A DNA stretch of 6,184 nt, from assembly GCA_011605715.1 (NCBI GenBank), contig JAAOZO010000232.1, forward strand, positions 1 through 6,184. Direction: 5' to 3'. A model generated the notes under the pieces. That model was not told the origin of the DNA. It did not search any database and was given only the letters and a program-made list of their open reading frames with translations. This stretch comes from Nitrososphaerota archaeon. Its GTDB lineage: Archaea > Thermoproteota > EX4484-205 > JAAOZO01. The translations under genes were made by a program, and so were the position numbers. This document shows positions 1 to 5,460 of the stretch, in pieces; positions within the stretch are counted from its first letter, which is position 1, and the number at the start of each line of letters is the position of its first letter.

Positions 1-605
1 CCAATAGCGATAGCTAAATCTCCAACCTTTAATGTCGAAGAGCTTGCTATGGTTAGAGGATAAAACTCGTTCCTTGAGGCATTTACTACAAGAACTGCTA
101 GGTCACTGTAAGGGTCGCTACCAATAACTTTGGCAGGATAAGCGTCACCGTCCCAAAAAGTAACCGATATGTTGTAAGCAGAATCTACGACATGAAAGTT
201 TGTGATAACATAAAAACTTCCAGAGTAGTTTATAACGAAGCCAGATCCAAGAACTGTGGAGTATTGAATGACTGGACCAAAGAAAGTATATACTTTCTGA
301 ACTAAAGTACCTTGTACAACAACTACTGAATTTTTAGCCTGTTGATAAATTTTTGATAAAGATATAATTGCTCCAGAAACGTTAAGAGAAGACAAAGCCT
401 CTATCGATGATGCTAACGAACTAACTTGTGACTTTACTAAACTTAGTTCATTCTTAAGTTGAGAATTTTCTGAAGACAGTTGACTTACTTTTTGAGAAAA
501 GTCGAAGTAAAGGAACGTCGTTAATCCAAGTGAAGAAATTGTAAGTATAACTAGTAAAGCAATAGCCAAATAAACTTTTGCAGATGAATTTTGGCCTTTT
601 TCCAT
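1..605 (-). CDS. Membrane-anchored HtrA/DegP-like trypsin-type serine protease, N-terminal part (C-terminus beyond window)
   Basis: I translated the minus strand from the ATG at 605-603; the frame stays open for 201 codons to the window edge. Residues 1-10 are short and polar. About 11-34 form one hydrophobic segment (signal anchor), and about 36-72 are Ser/Gln/Leu-rich with a heptad-like pattern, probably a coiled-coil stalk. A chymotrypsin-fold protease domain follows: GSGFVI (120-125), the catalytic-His motif TNFHVV with H138, and the catalytic-Asp motif SDLAVL with D168, then GDLAIAIG near the edge. The nucleophile Ser (GNSGGP region) and any PDZ domain lie outside the window. HtrA proteases degrade or refold misfolded proteins; the N-terminal anchor suggests the protease domain faces outside the membrane. 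The gene is divergent from the regulator at 722 and shares a 116-bp intergenic region with it. The family call is firm; substrate and completeness are unknown. Confidence 0.9.
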   Translation of the reverse strand, partial: MEKGQNSSAKVYLAIALLVILTISSLGLTTFLYFDFSQKVSQLSSENSQLKNELSLVKSQVSSLASSIEALSSLNVSGAIISLSKIYQQAKNSVVVVQGTLVQKVYTFFGPVIQYSTVLGSGFVINYSGSFYVITNFHVVDSAYNISVTFWDGDAYPAKVIGSDPYSDLAVLVVNASRNEFYPLTIASSSTLKVGDLAIAI

Positions 606-628
606 AACTTTGGGTTAAGAAACCTGCT

Positions 629-640
629 AATTTAAACTTT
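629..640 (-). promoter_or_regulatory. BRE/TATA-like promoter of the HtrA-like protease
   Basis: On the minus strand this reads AAAGTTTAAATT: a purine-rich BRE-like start followed by a TATA-like TTTAAATT. Its centre is about 29 nt upstream of the ATG at 605, so an archaeal start site would fall a few bases before the ATG. No Shine-Dalgarno sequence precedes the ATG, which fits a leaderless or nearly leaderless mRNA. Predicted from spacing and sequence only. Confidence 0.5.
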
Positions 641-681
641 GCATACGAATCGTCCTTTATTTTATATCAGCAAAAATATAA

Positions 682-707
682 TACCGGTAAATTAATAAAC
701 TAGTTTA
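682..707. repeat. Two perfect palindromes, possible operator
   Basis: TACCGGTA (682-689) and TAAACTAGTTTA (696-707) are each perfectly self-complementary, 8 and 12 bp long. They flank the TATA-like box and lie just upstream of the regulator ATG at 722. A dimeric winged-helix protein binding here would block its own promoter, so autoregulation by the 722-1156 product is a reasonable inference. No direct evidence of binding is available. Confidence 0.4.
689..699 (+). promoter_or_regulatory. TATA-like promoter element of the regulator/prenyltransferase operon
   Basis: The AT-rich stretch around ATTAATAAA (691-699) is centred about 27 nt before the ATG at 722, the expected distance for an archaeal TATA box driving a leaderless transcript. 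No Shine-Dalgarno motif occurs between it and the ATG. A second AT-rich run (672-682) lies further upstream and could be used instead. The box touches the palindrome at 696-707. Confidence 0.4.
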
Positions 708-721
708 CTTCTATACTGACC

Positions 722-1156
722 ATGGAAAACAAGTGGCGGCTCGATTTTCTAATACTAGACACGATTGCAAGCGTAAGAAGGGGCCTAGGCGTCAATGAAC
801 TTTCTAGAATGCTAAGAGGAAGAGTTTCCAAAGTAAAGCTCATTGAAGAGATAAGAAAGTTAAGCGAAGAAGGATTAGTGAGAATTAAAAAGGATCCAAG
901 ACACAAACAAAGAAATTTAATCGTTGTAGATGAAAAAGTACTTGAAGCCTTTGATAGTATAAAGATAAATGAAGAAACAGCAAGAGATATTGGAAACCTT
1001 TCAGAAAAGTTGAGAAGCTACATCGTTACATGCTCTAGCTATATTTCAACTTTAACTGATCCGATAATAAAGAAATATGCAACTTACAGACTGCTACGAC
1101 AGTTTTCAGAGCTTATGACGAGCACCTTAGGGGTGAAAGGTGAGATTGATTTCTAA
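722..1156 (+). CDS. Small winged-helix (MarR/PadR-like) DNA-binding regulator
   Basis: A 144-residue cytoplasmic protein with a winged helix-turn-helix in its N-terminal half. Residues about 6-20 form helix 1, GLGVNELSRML (21-31) helix 2, and VSKVKLIEEIRKLSEEGLV (35-53) the recognition region. A basic wing, RIKKDPRHKQRNLIVV (54-69), follows and recalls the D-x-R-x-x-R wing of MarR proteins. The C-terminal half (about 83-140) is helical and probably dimerises. The length is typical of one-domain archaeal regulators. No ligand pocket can be named; C109 is the only cysteine. The ATG at 722 fits a TATA-like box about 27 nt upstream. The 3' end overlaps the prenyltransferase start by 17 nt, so the two are cotranscribed; autoregulation or control of the divergent protease is inferred from position. 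The fold is confident, the exact family is not. Confidence 0.8.
   Translation: MENKWRLDFLILDTIASVRRGLGVNELSRMLRGRVSKVKLIEEIRKLSEEGLVRIKKDPRHKQRNLIVVDEKVLEAFDSIKINEETARDIGNLSEKLRSYIVTCSSYISTLTDPIIKKYATYRLLRQFSELMTSTLGVKGEIDF
1130..1136 (+). promoter_or_regulatory. Shine-Dalgarno sequence deciding the GTG start at 1140
   Basis: GGGGTGA lies inside the end of the regulator gene, three bases before GTG 1140-1142. It matches the GGAGGTGA core complementary to the archaeal 16S rRNA 3' end. It supports the GTG as the true start of the prenyltransferase, with translation coupled to the upstream gene. Confidence 0.65.
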
Positions 1157-2012
1157 AATTATAAGGGACTTTAGTTATAGAGTTAACATCCACCTGATAA
1201 ACTTCAGAATTCTCGATTGGAAGGCGTACTTATTCGTTTCAGTCATTGGATCCTTTGCCACTTTTGAATTTTCTAAGTTCAATCCATTACGGTATATACT
1301 TTTCATTGCACTAATTTGTTCCTACTTAGCTTTTTCTTTTAGCATAAACAACATTTTTGATAAACATGTTGATTCTTTGGATGAAGTTGCCTTAAGTAAA
1401 AATCCAGTGGCAAGCGGAAAGATAGCAGAAATTGAGGCTTTAGCGTTAAGCATTTTAATGCCGATAGTTTCATTGCCTGCTTCTCTTATTGTTTTTGGAA
1501 TAAAGTACCTCTTAGTATATGCTTTTGCTTATGCTTTAAGTACAATGTACTCTGCACCTCCCTTTAGATTAAAGGGAAGACCAATAGCCGACCTAGTAGC
1601 CCATGGAACCTTCTTTGGAGTATTACCTTTTCTACTAGGTGCCCTTGTCTTTGGTAGTTTAAATGTATTGAGCTTAAGTCTTAGCTTGTCTTTCTTTTTG
1701 TATTCTATTTTCCTAGAACTAAGGAACCATATAGAAGATTATGACTTTGACCTCTTAGCAAATATAAAAACTACTGCTGTTGTAATTGGAAAGGAAAGAA
1801 GCAAAAAAATAAAAGAAATAATAGCAAGCGTTGTAATACTTTGGTTAGTGTTAACTTCTCTTGCATTAAAGCTTTACTGGTCGTTGGCAGTGATCGCCTT
1901 GTCGTTACTACTCTGCGACCTACTGGGATTAAACAAAGATAGAAAAATTGATGCTACCTTTGCTTTAGCTACAGTCTCCTTAATCCTAGAAACGGTTTTA
2001 CTTAGCTTTTGA
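1140..2012 (+). CDS. UbiA-family membrane prenyltransferase
   Basis: A 290-residue, strongly hydrophobic protein with about eight or nine membrane segments, the usual size for UbiA enzymes. These transfer a prenyl chain from a polyprenyl diphosphate to an acceptor inside the membrane. The first Mg-diphosphate motif is present as NNIFDKHVD (N70, N71, D74, D78; canonical NDxxDxxxD). YSAPPFRLKGRP (137-148) matches the conserved YSxPPxRLK loop. The second aspartate motif is RNHIEDYDFD (D200 and D204), followed by the usual K-T-T-A-V-V-I-G stretch (210-217). Relatives make quinones, archaeal ether lipids (DGGGP synthase), haem O or modified carotenoids; nothing here decides the acceptor. The start is GTG, chosen because of the Shine-Dalgarno GGGGTGA. 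It is second in an operon with the winged-helix gene. Its stop codon abuts the stop of the opposing permease gene with no gap. The family is secure; the substrate is open. Confidence 0.92.
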   Translation: MRLISKIIRDFSYRVNIHLINFRILDWKAYLFVSVIGSFATFEFSKFNPLRYILFIALICSYLAFSFSINNIFDKHVDSLDEVALSKNPVASGKIAEIEALALSILMPIVSLPASLIVFGIKYLLVYAFAYALSTMYSAPPFRLKGRPIADLVAHGTFFGVLPFLLGALVFGSLNVLSLSLSLSFFLYSIFLELRNHIEDYDFDLLANIKTTAVVIGKERSKKIKEIIASVVILWLVLTSLALKLYWSLAVIALSLLLCDLLGLNKDRKIDATFALATVSLILETVLLSF

Positions 2013-3221
2013 TTAGGCTCTTGCCGTTATTATTTTTTCACTTCCAATAAGCTTTAAGTTTATTTCGTACAGGAATATTAAGAAAATAAAGTTTACTAAG
2101 TTTGGCACAATTATTTCGACGAAGTCAGAAGTAACGAGAAATGAAATAGAACCAAAGAGAGAGCCAAAAATAGGCAAAAACTTAAAGTATCTTGTTAGTG
2201 AAACTGGTAAAAACCAGGCAAAGGCCATTGGTAAAGTAAAAAGTAAGCTTGGAATTATTGAGTAAGTTTGAGCTTCCTTTACTGACTTTGAAAAAAGACC
2301 AATAGCCAAATAAACGAATGCCATCAGCATCGAAGCCAAAAATACAGAAAAAACTACTAAAGCCAATTCAATTGAAGAAGGTAAGTTAAATTGAGCATCT
2401 GTACTAAAAAGACCAAGGTTAAGTTCAACACTCATCCCTCTTATTAGCAGTAATGCAACAATTCCTGCAAGCATGCTTAACAATGAACCAAAAGAAATTG
2501 ATACTACCTTACCTAGCAAAACTGCGGACCTACTAGGCGCATTTGAAAGCAAAAGCTCGAAAGTACCCTTTTCTTTTTCTCCAACGGTCTTTTCTAATGC
2601 AATACCTGTACTGAAACTCATCCCTGCAATAATCAACGAAAAAGGCAAATAAAAGTAAACGTACGACAAAGATAAAGAGGAACTTGTACCTTGTAAGTTG
2701 GCAGCTATTGGAATGGTAACTATTGGTCTCACAAAAGACATATTCAAGTTAAGATTCTCAAGCCTTTGTGAGAGTATAAAGTTAGAAAATTGTTCGATAA
2801 CGAGTTGATAAGGTTGTATTGAAGCTATAGTTTTCACAGAAGATGCATCGAACATTAAAAATACTGAAGACGCCCCACCATTTGATATATTATAGCCAAA
2901 TCCTTTTGGTATGATTATAGCTAGATCAAAGACGCCATCTTTTAAAGAAGAATTTATATCTTTTGGGATACTACTTTCTTTAATGACTTCAGAATTATTT
3001 ACTAGTCTAATAAATGTAATCAGCTGGTTGCTATAGTTTGAGTTATCTTCATCAACAACTAGGATCCTTTGCTTTGTTACGTTGCTTGTTGCAAGCTGAA
3101 CTGGCAAAAACGATAAGACTACTATGAATAGCGGACCAAGAATTACTCCAATTAGAGCTCTTCTATCTCTTGTTACTTCTTTAATTTCCTTTTTTACTAT
3201 GGGCCAAAGACCTTCTAACAT
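2013..3221 (-). CDS. ABC-2 type exporter permease (NatB/YhaP-like)
   Basis: A 402-residue membrane protein with ABC-2 permease architecture: a cytoplasmic N-terminus (1-20), TM1 (about 23-43), a large extracytoplasmic domain (about 44-183), then TM segments at about 184-207, 237-261, 284-312, 321-342 and 369-388, with a possible short one near 349-363. After TM2 comes the family hallmark EKTVGEKEKGTFELLLSNAP (210-229), the coupling region of NatB/YhaP-type permeases. It would pair as a dimer with the ATPase encoded six bases upstream. NatAB exports sodium, but relatives move drugs, lipids or peptides, so the cargo cannot be named. The start is an ATG with Shine-Dalgarno GGAGTGAT 5 nt upstream that overlaps the ATPase stop. 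The gene ends directly against the prenyltransferase stop. Confidence 0.9.
   Translation of the reverse strand: MLEGLWPIVKKEIKEVTRDRRALIGVILGPLFIVVLSFLPVQLATSNVTKQRILVVDEDNSNYSNQLITFIRLVNNSEVIKESSIPKDINSSLKDGVFDLAIIIPKGFGYNISNGGASSVFLMFDASSVKTIASIQPYQLVIEQFSNFILSQRLENLNLNMSFVRPIVTIPIAANLQGTSSSLSLSYVYFYLPFSLIIAGMSFSTGIALEKTVGEKEKGTFELLLSNAPSRSAVLLGKVVSISFGSLLSMLAGIVALLLIRGMSVELNLGLFSTDAQFNLPSSIELALVVFSVFLASMLMAFVYLAIGLFSKSVKEAQTYSIIPSLLFTLPMAFAWFLPVSLTRYFKFLPIFGSLFGSISFLVTSDFVEIIVPNLVNFIFLIFLYEINLKLIGSEKIITARA
2027..2039 (+). terminator. Possible T-rich terminator of the regulator/prenyltransferase operon
   Basis: TTATTATTTTTTC starts 15 nt after the prenyltransferase stop on the transcribed sense strand, in the position expected for a U-rich archaeal terminator. 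It lies within the opposing permease gene because there is no intergenic space. Confidence 0.3.
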
Positions 3222-3226
3222 TTTTT

Positions 3227-3234
3227 ATCACTCC
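3227..3234 (-). promoter_or_regulatory. Shine-Dalgarno sequence of the permease gene, overlapping the ATPase stop
   Basis: The minus strand reads GGAGTGAT, close to the archaeal GGAGGTGAT, five bases before the permease ATG (3221). The TGA inside it (3230-3228) is the stop codon of the ATPase gene. This arrangement implies translational coupling of the two exporter subunits. Confidence 0.75.
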
Positions 3235-3956
3235 TTTATCAAATGAAGAAAAACTTCCTCTAAATTTTCGACACCAGACATTTTTTCCAACTCTTCCGGA
3301 GTTCCTTCGGCAACTTTTTGCCCTCTATTCATCAAAACTATTCTATCTGACAAGTACTGAGCCTCAAGCATATTGTGAGTACAGAGAATAGCAGACTTTT
3401 TCTCCTCTTTAACAATTCTTTTAATCATATCTCTAAGCGATCTTGCGCTAGGAACATCTAAGCCCGAAGTTGGTTCATCAAGTATTAAAACCTTTGGGTT
3501 ATGTACTAAAGCAATTGCGATGCTAAGTTTTTGTTTCATACCTTTAGATAAGGTTGCAACCTTATCCTTTGCTTTTTCTTTCAGGCCTACTAATTCGAGC
3601 ATCTCAAAAATCTTTCTTTTTAAGTCAAAGGCTCTAAGACCATGTAACTCTCCAAAAAACTGCAAGTTATCAACTACAGTTAATTTCTCGTACAAATTTG
3701 CATTTTCAAAAACAACCCCAATCTCATCCCTAACTTCCTTTGGATTCGTTAAAACATTAAAACCAGAAACAGTCACCACACCTTTATCTGGTTTGATTAA
3801 GGTTGAAATTATCCTTACTGTTGTTGTTTTACCAGCACCGTTTGGACCGAGTAGACCAACTATTTCACCTTCCCTTACTTCAAAGCTAAGTCCATTAACA
3901 GCCGCAACCTTCCCAAAAGACTTGTAAATGTTGCTAACAACTACTGTTTCACTCAT
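3228..3956 (-). CDS. ABC transporter ATP-binding protein (NatA/ABC-A-like)
   Basis: The cytoplasmic ATPase subunit of the exporter, 242 residues, a normal length for a single nucleotide-binding domain. Motifs in order: Walker A GPNGAGKTTT (37-46), Q-loop region GVVFENANLY with E84 where many ABC ATPases have Gln, signature LSKGMKQK (136-143), Walker B VLILDEP (156-162), D-loop SGLD (164-167) and H-loop H194 in CTHN. The Glu at the Q-loop and the S-K-G-M-K-Q signature resemble the NatA/ABC-A group, as I recall it, so E84 is probably a family trait rather than damage. A TTG two codons earlier (3962) is in frame, but ATG 3956 is the better start. The gene leads a two-gene operon with the permease and is divergent from the nucleotide hydrolase across 132 bp. 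Confidence 0.93.
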   Translation of the reverse strand: MSETVVVSNIYKSFGKVAAVNGLSFEVREGEIVGLLGPNGAGKTTTVRIISTLIKPDKGVVTVSGFNVLTNPKEVRDEIGVVFENANLYEKLTVVDNLQFFGELHGLRAFDLKRKIFEMLELVGLKEKAKDKVATLSKGMKQKLSIAIALVHNPKVLILDEPTSGLDVPSARSLRDMIKRIVKEEKKSAILCTHNMLEAQYLSDRIVLMNRGQKVAEGTPEELEKMSGVENLEEVFLHLIKE

Positions 3957-3991
3957 TCTCAAGATCTCTTAACTATAAGGAAGAAAAATGA

Positions 3992-4004
3992 GTATTTTTA
4001 AGCA
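3992..4004 (-). promoter_or_regulatory. Putative TATA-like promoter of the ABC exporter operon
   Basis: The minus strand reads TGCTTAAAAATAC, a TATA-like box about 40 nt before ATG 3956. It would start transcription near 3971 and leave a short leader of about 15 nt. The same TGCTTAAAAA decamer recurs 15 bp upstream (4019-4010), so which copy works as the promoter is uncertain. Confidence 0.35.
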
Positions 4005-4019
4005 TTAATTTTTTAAGCA
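3995..4019. repeat. Direct repeat of TTTTTAAGCA, 15-bp period
   Basis: TTTTTAAGCA occurs at 3995-4004 and again at 4010-4019. Both copies lie upstream of the exporter operon and next to the inverted repeat at 4023-4040. They may be duplicated promoter elements or binding sites; AT-rich chance similarity is also possible. Confidence 0.45.
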
Positions 4020-4022
4020 AGA

Positions 4023-4040
4023 AAAAGTTAACTAACTTTT
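4023..4040. repeat. Perfect 8-bp inverted repeat, candidate operator between divergent genes
   Basis: AAAAGTTA and TAACTTTT are exact reverse complements separated by AC. The repeat is near the middle of the 132-bp region between the exporter operon and the hydrolase gene. It lies roughly 20 bp from the TATA-like box on each side, so one dimeric regulator could control both directions. That the symmetry exists is certain; its function is inferred. Confidence 0.5.
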
Positions 4041-4052
4041 CAGTTATATAGT

Positions 4053-4064
4053 AAAGATTAAAAT
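4053..4064 (+). promoter_or_regulatory. BRE/TATA-like promoter of the nucleotide hydrolase gene
   Basis: AAAGATTAAAAT joins a purine-rich BRE-like part to an AT-rich box centred about 30 nt before ATG 4089. This predicts a start site at or within a few bases of the ATG. There is no convincing Shine-Dalgarno sequence. TTATATA at 4044-4050 is an alternative box that would give a longer leader. Confidence 0.4.
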
Positions 4065-4088
4065 AGCTTTTTATTTTTCATACAGGCA

Positions 4089-4484
4089 ATGAGGGTTTAT
4101 CTTTCTGTGCCAATAATTGGAGGAAGAAACCTTGAACTAGCAAAAACAATCTCGAATGTGATCATAGAATGCGGACATGAACTAACGTCAGAGTGGGTAA
4201 TTTCAGAAGATCCTGGTTTTTCTGTCTCACCTAACTACGTTTATGAAAGGGACACAAGTGGAGTAAAGACATCTGATATAATTGTTGCTGAGGTTTCAAC
4301 TCCGAGTCATGGAGTTGGTATGGAAATAATGCTTGCAATAGCTCTAAGAAAGAGAATAATTGTTCTAGCAAGAAGAGACGCTCAAATATCCAGAATGTTG
4401 CTTGGAGCACCAAACATTGAATGGATATTTTATGACGAAATTGAAGAAATGACACAAAAGTTAAAAGAAAAGCTAAGAAGCTAG
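4089..4484 (+). CDS. DNPH1/Rcl-like 2'-deoxynucleoside 5'-monophosphate N-glycosidase (nucleoside 2-deoxyribosyltransferase superfamily)
   Basis: A 131-residue cytoplasmic protein. This superfamily cleaves or transfers the base of deoxynucleotides through a Glu nucleophile. Enzymes of the DNPH1 (Rcl) branch hydrolyse deoxynucleoside monophosphates, notably 5-hydroxymethyl-dUMP, keeping abnormal bases out of DNA. By my alignment from memory the full DNPH1 active set is present: Y4, R13 in the phosphate loop IIGGRN, D63 in TSDIIVAEV, S73 and nucleophile E79 in PSHGVGMEI, and S101 in ISRMLLG, which in DNPH1 completes the partner subunit's site. The length is slightly under that of mammalian DNPH1. 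It is a single-gene unit with its own TATA-like box, divergent from the exporter operon and convergent with the dehydrogenase (20-bp gap). A plain deoxyribosyltransferase or another superfamily member is less likely but possible. Sanitising damaged nucleotides is inference from the family. Confidence 0.8.
   Translation: MRVYLSVPIIGGRNLELAKTISNVIIECGHELTSEWVISEDPGFSVSPNYVYERDTSGVKTSDIIVAEVSTPSHGVGMEIMLAIALRKRIIVLARRDAQISRMLLGAPNIEWIFYDEIEEMTQKLKEKLRS
4456..4472 (-). terminator. Possible T-rich terminator for the dehydrogenase transcript
   Basis: On the minus strand this is a pyrimidine run with three T4 tracts (CTTTTCTTTTAACTTTT) about 32 nt beyond the dehydrogenase stop. Archaeal RNA polymerase terminates at U-rich runs without needing a hairpin. 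It lies inside the 3' end of the convergent hydrolase gene, where the complementary Lys-rich codons could also explain it. Confidence 0.3.
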
Positions 4485-4504
4485 TTTATCAACAGTAATG
4501 TTTG

Positions 4505-5440
4505 TTAGATTATGTTGTTTATAGATTCTCCATTTAAAAATTTAATGATTGTTTCAACTGTTTTTTCAGCTATAAACAGCTTTGAATAATCTGTATTCCA
4601 AGCTATATGTGGAGTGACAATAACATTGTCTAGCGTTACAATTTCTTCTTCTTTTTTTGGAGGCTCTTCTTCTAAAACATCTAACCCAGCAAACGCAACT
4701 TTTTTTGACTTTAAAGCATTTAATAAAGCATTTTGATCAATGATGCTACCTCTAGCTATGTTTATTATAGTTACTCCATCTTTCATCTTTCTTATACGCT
4801 CCTCATCTATGAGGTGATAAGTATCTTTCGTAAGAGGTAAAGCAATCACTATGATATCTGAATTTTCTATGATTTGTTCAAGTGAAACATACTTAAAACC
4901 TACTTCTATGGCGTCCCCATCTCTTTTAAAAATATCATAAGCAATTACGTTTGCTCCGAAAGCTTTTGCAATTTTGCAAACGTTTAGTCCTACACTACCA
5001 GTTCCAAGAACTCCAAAGGTTTTTCCATGTACTGTTTTTCCTTCAAAGTCGTTAATTCTCCACTCACCGTTAACTACACTTCTGTTAGCTTCTCTTATTT
5101 TTCTTAAGCCAGAAAGTAAAAGCGCAAATGCATGTTCTGCGACGGGAACGCTACCATATCCAGGAATGTTAGAAACTAAAATTCCCTTCTGCTTTGCATA
5201 GTTAACGTCTATATGATCAAAGCCAGTAGACCTAGTTACAATTAGCTTTAGATTCTTCATCTTGTCTATTACTTCTTTAGAAACTTTACTTTGAACAAAC
5301 ACAGAAAGAACTTCAACGTTACTAAAATCAGAAATAACCTCGTTTACAGTTGCTTTTTCAAAATGTAACTCATGCTGAGCTAACTTTTCCTTTGCCACTT
5401 TCTCAATGAGGCTATCAGATTCTACAAAAAGTATTTTCAT
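4505..5440 (-). CDS. D-isomer-specific 2-hydroxyacid dehydrogenase (NAD-dependent)
   Basis: A 311-residue cytoplasmic oxidoreductase of the family that interconverts 2-oxoacids and D-2-hydroxyacids (D-lactate, glyoxylate/hydroxypyruvate, phosphoglycerate). The split substrate domain carries TRSTGFDHID (69-78) and VPVAEHAFALLL (98-109). The Rossmann fold has GTGSVG (G146, G148, G151) and the strand ending in AYD, whose D169 favours NAD over NADP. The catalytic residues are all there: R230 in NIARGSIID, E259 in LEEEPP and H278 in TPHIAWNT. Length is usual for the short forms, with no ACT domain as in long SerA. The RSTGFDHID and TPHIAW signatures lean towards the D-lactate dehydrogenase-like branch, but the substrate is uncertain. 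The start is ATG 5440, with a TATA box 28 nt upstream and no Shine-Dalgarno. The end of the mobile element lies about 52 bp upstream. Confidence 0.93.
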   Translation of the reverse strand: MKILFVESDSLIEKVAKEKLAQHELHFEKATVNEVISDFSNVEVLSVFVQSKVSKEVIDKMKNLKLIVTRSTGFDHIDVNYAKQKGILVSNIPGYGSVPVAEHAFALLLSGLRKIREANRSVVNGEWRINDFEGKTVHGKTFGVLGTGSVGLNVCKIAKAFGANVIAYDIFKRDGDAIEVGFKYVSLEQIIENSDIIVIALPLTKDTYHLIDEERIRKMKDGVTIINIARGSIIDQNALLNALKSKKVAFAGLDVLEEEPPKKEEEIVTLDNVIVTPHIAWNTDYSKLFIAEKTVETIIKFLNGESINNII

Positions 5441-5441
5441 T

Positions 5442-5460
5442 CTGTTATAACACTGTTATA
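5442..5460. repeat. CTGTTATA direct repeat, one copy inside a 10-bp palindrome
   Basis: CTGTTATA occurs at 5442-5449 and 5453-5460, exactly 11 bp apart (one helical turn). TGTTATAACA (5443-5452) is a perfect palindrome. The repeat fills the space between the dehydrogenase TATA box and its ATG, a typical place for an archaeal repressor site. Function is inferred from position. Confidence 0.45.

Noticed and set aside
700..906. Open frame on the minus strand opposite the start of the winged-helix gene
   Set aside because: Antisense to a well-supported regulator; it shows no recognisable domain and has no promoter or ribosome site of its own.
3520..3927. Open frame on the plus strand inside the ABC ATPase gene
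   Set aside because: Composition is that of a mirrored coding frame (Ser/Pro/Phe-rich), and the opposite strand encodes a complete ATPase with all motifs.
3957..3962. TTG start two codons upstream for the ABC ATPase
   Set aside because: In frame but adds only two residues, and the ATG at 3956 is a stronger start with no Shine-Dalgarno favouring the TTG.
4231..4455. Minus-strand open frame within the DNPH1-like gene
   Set aside because: Shadow of the plus-strand gene, whose active-site motifs are intact; Leu/Phe/Gln-rich with no domain.
4974..5201. Plus-strand open frame within the dehydrogenase gene
   Set aside because: Antisense to the NAD-binding part of a complete dehydrogenase; no start signal.
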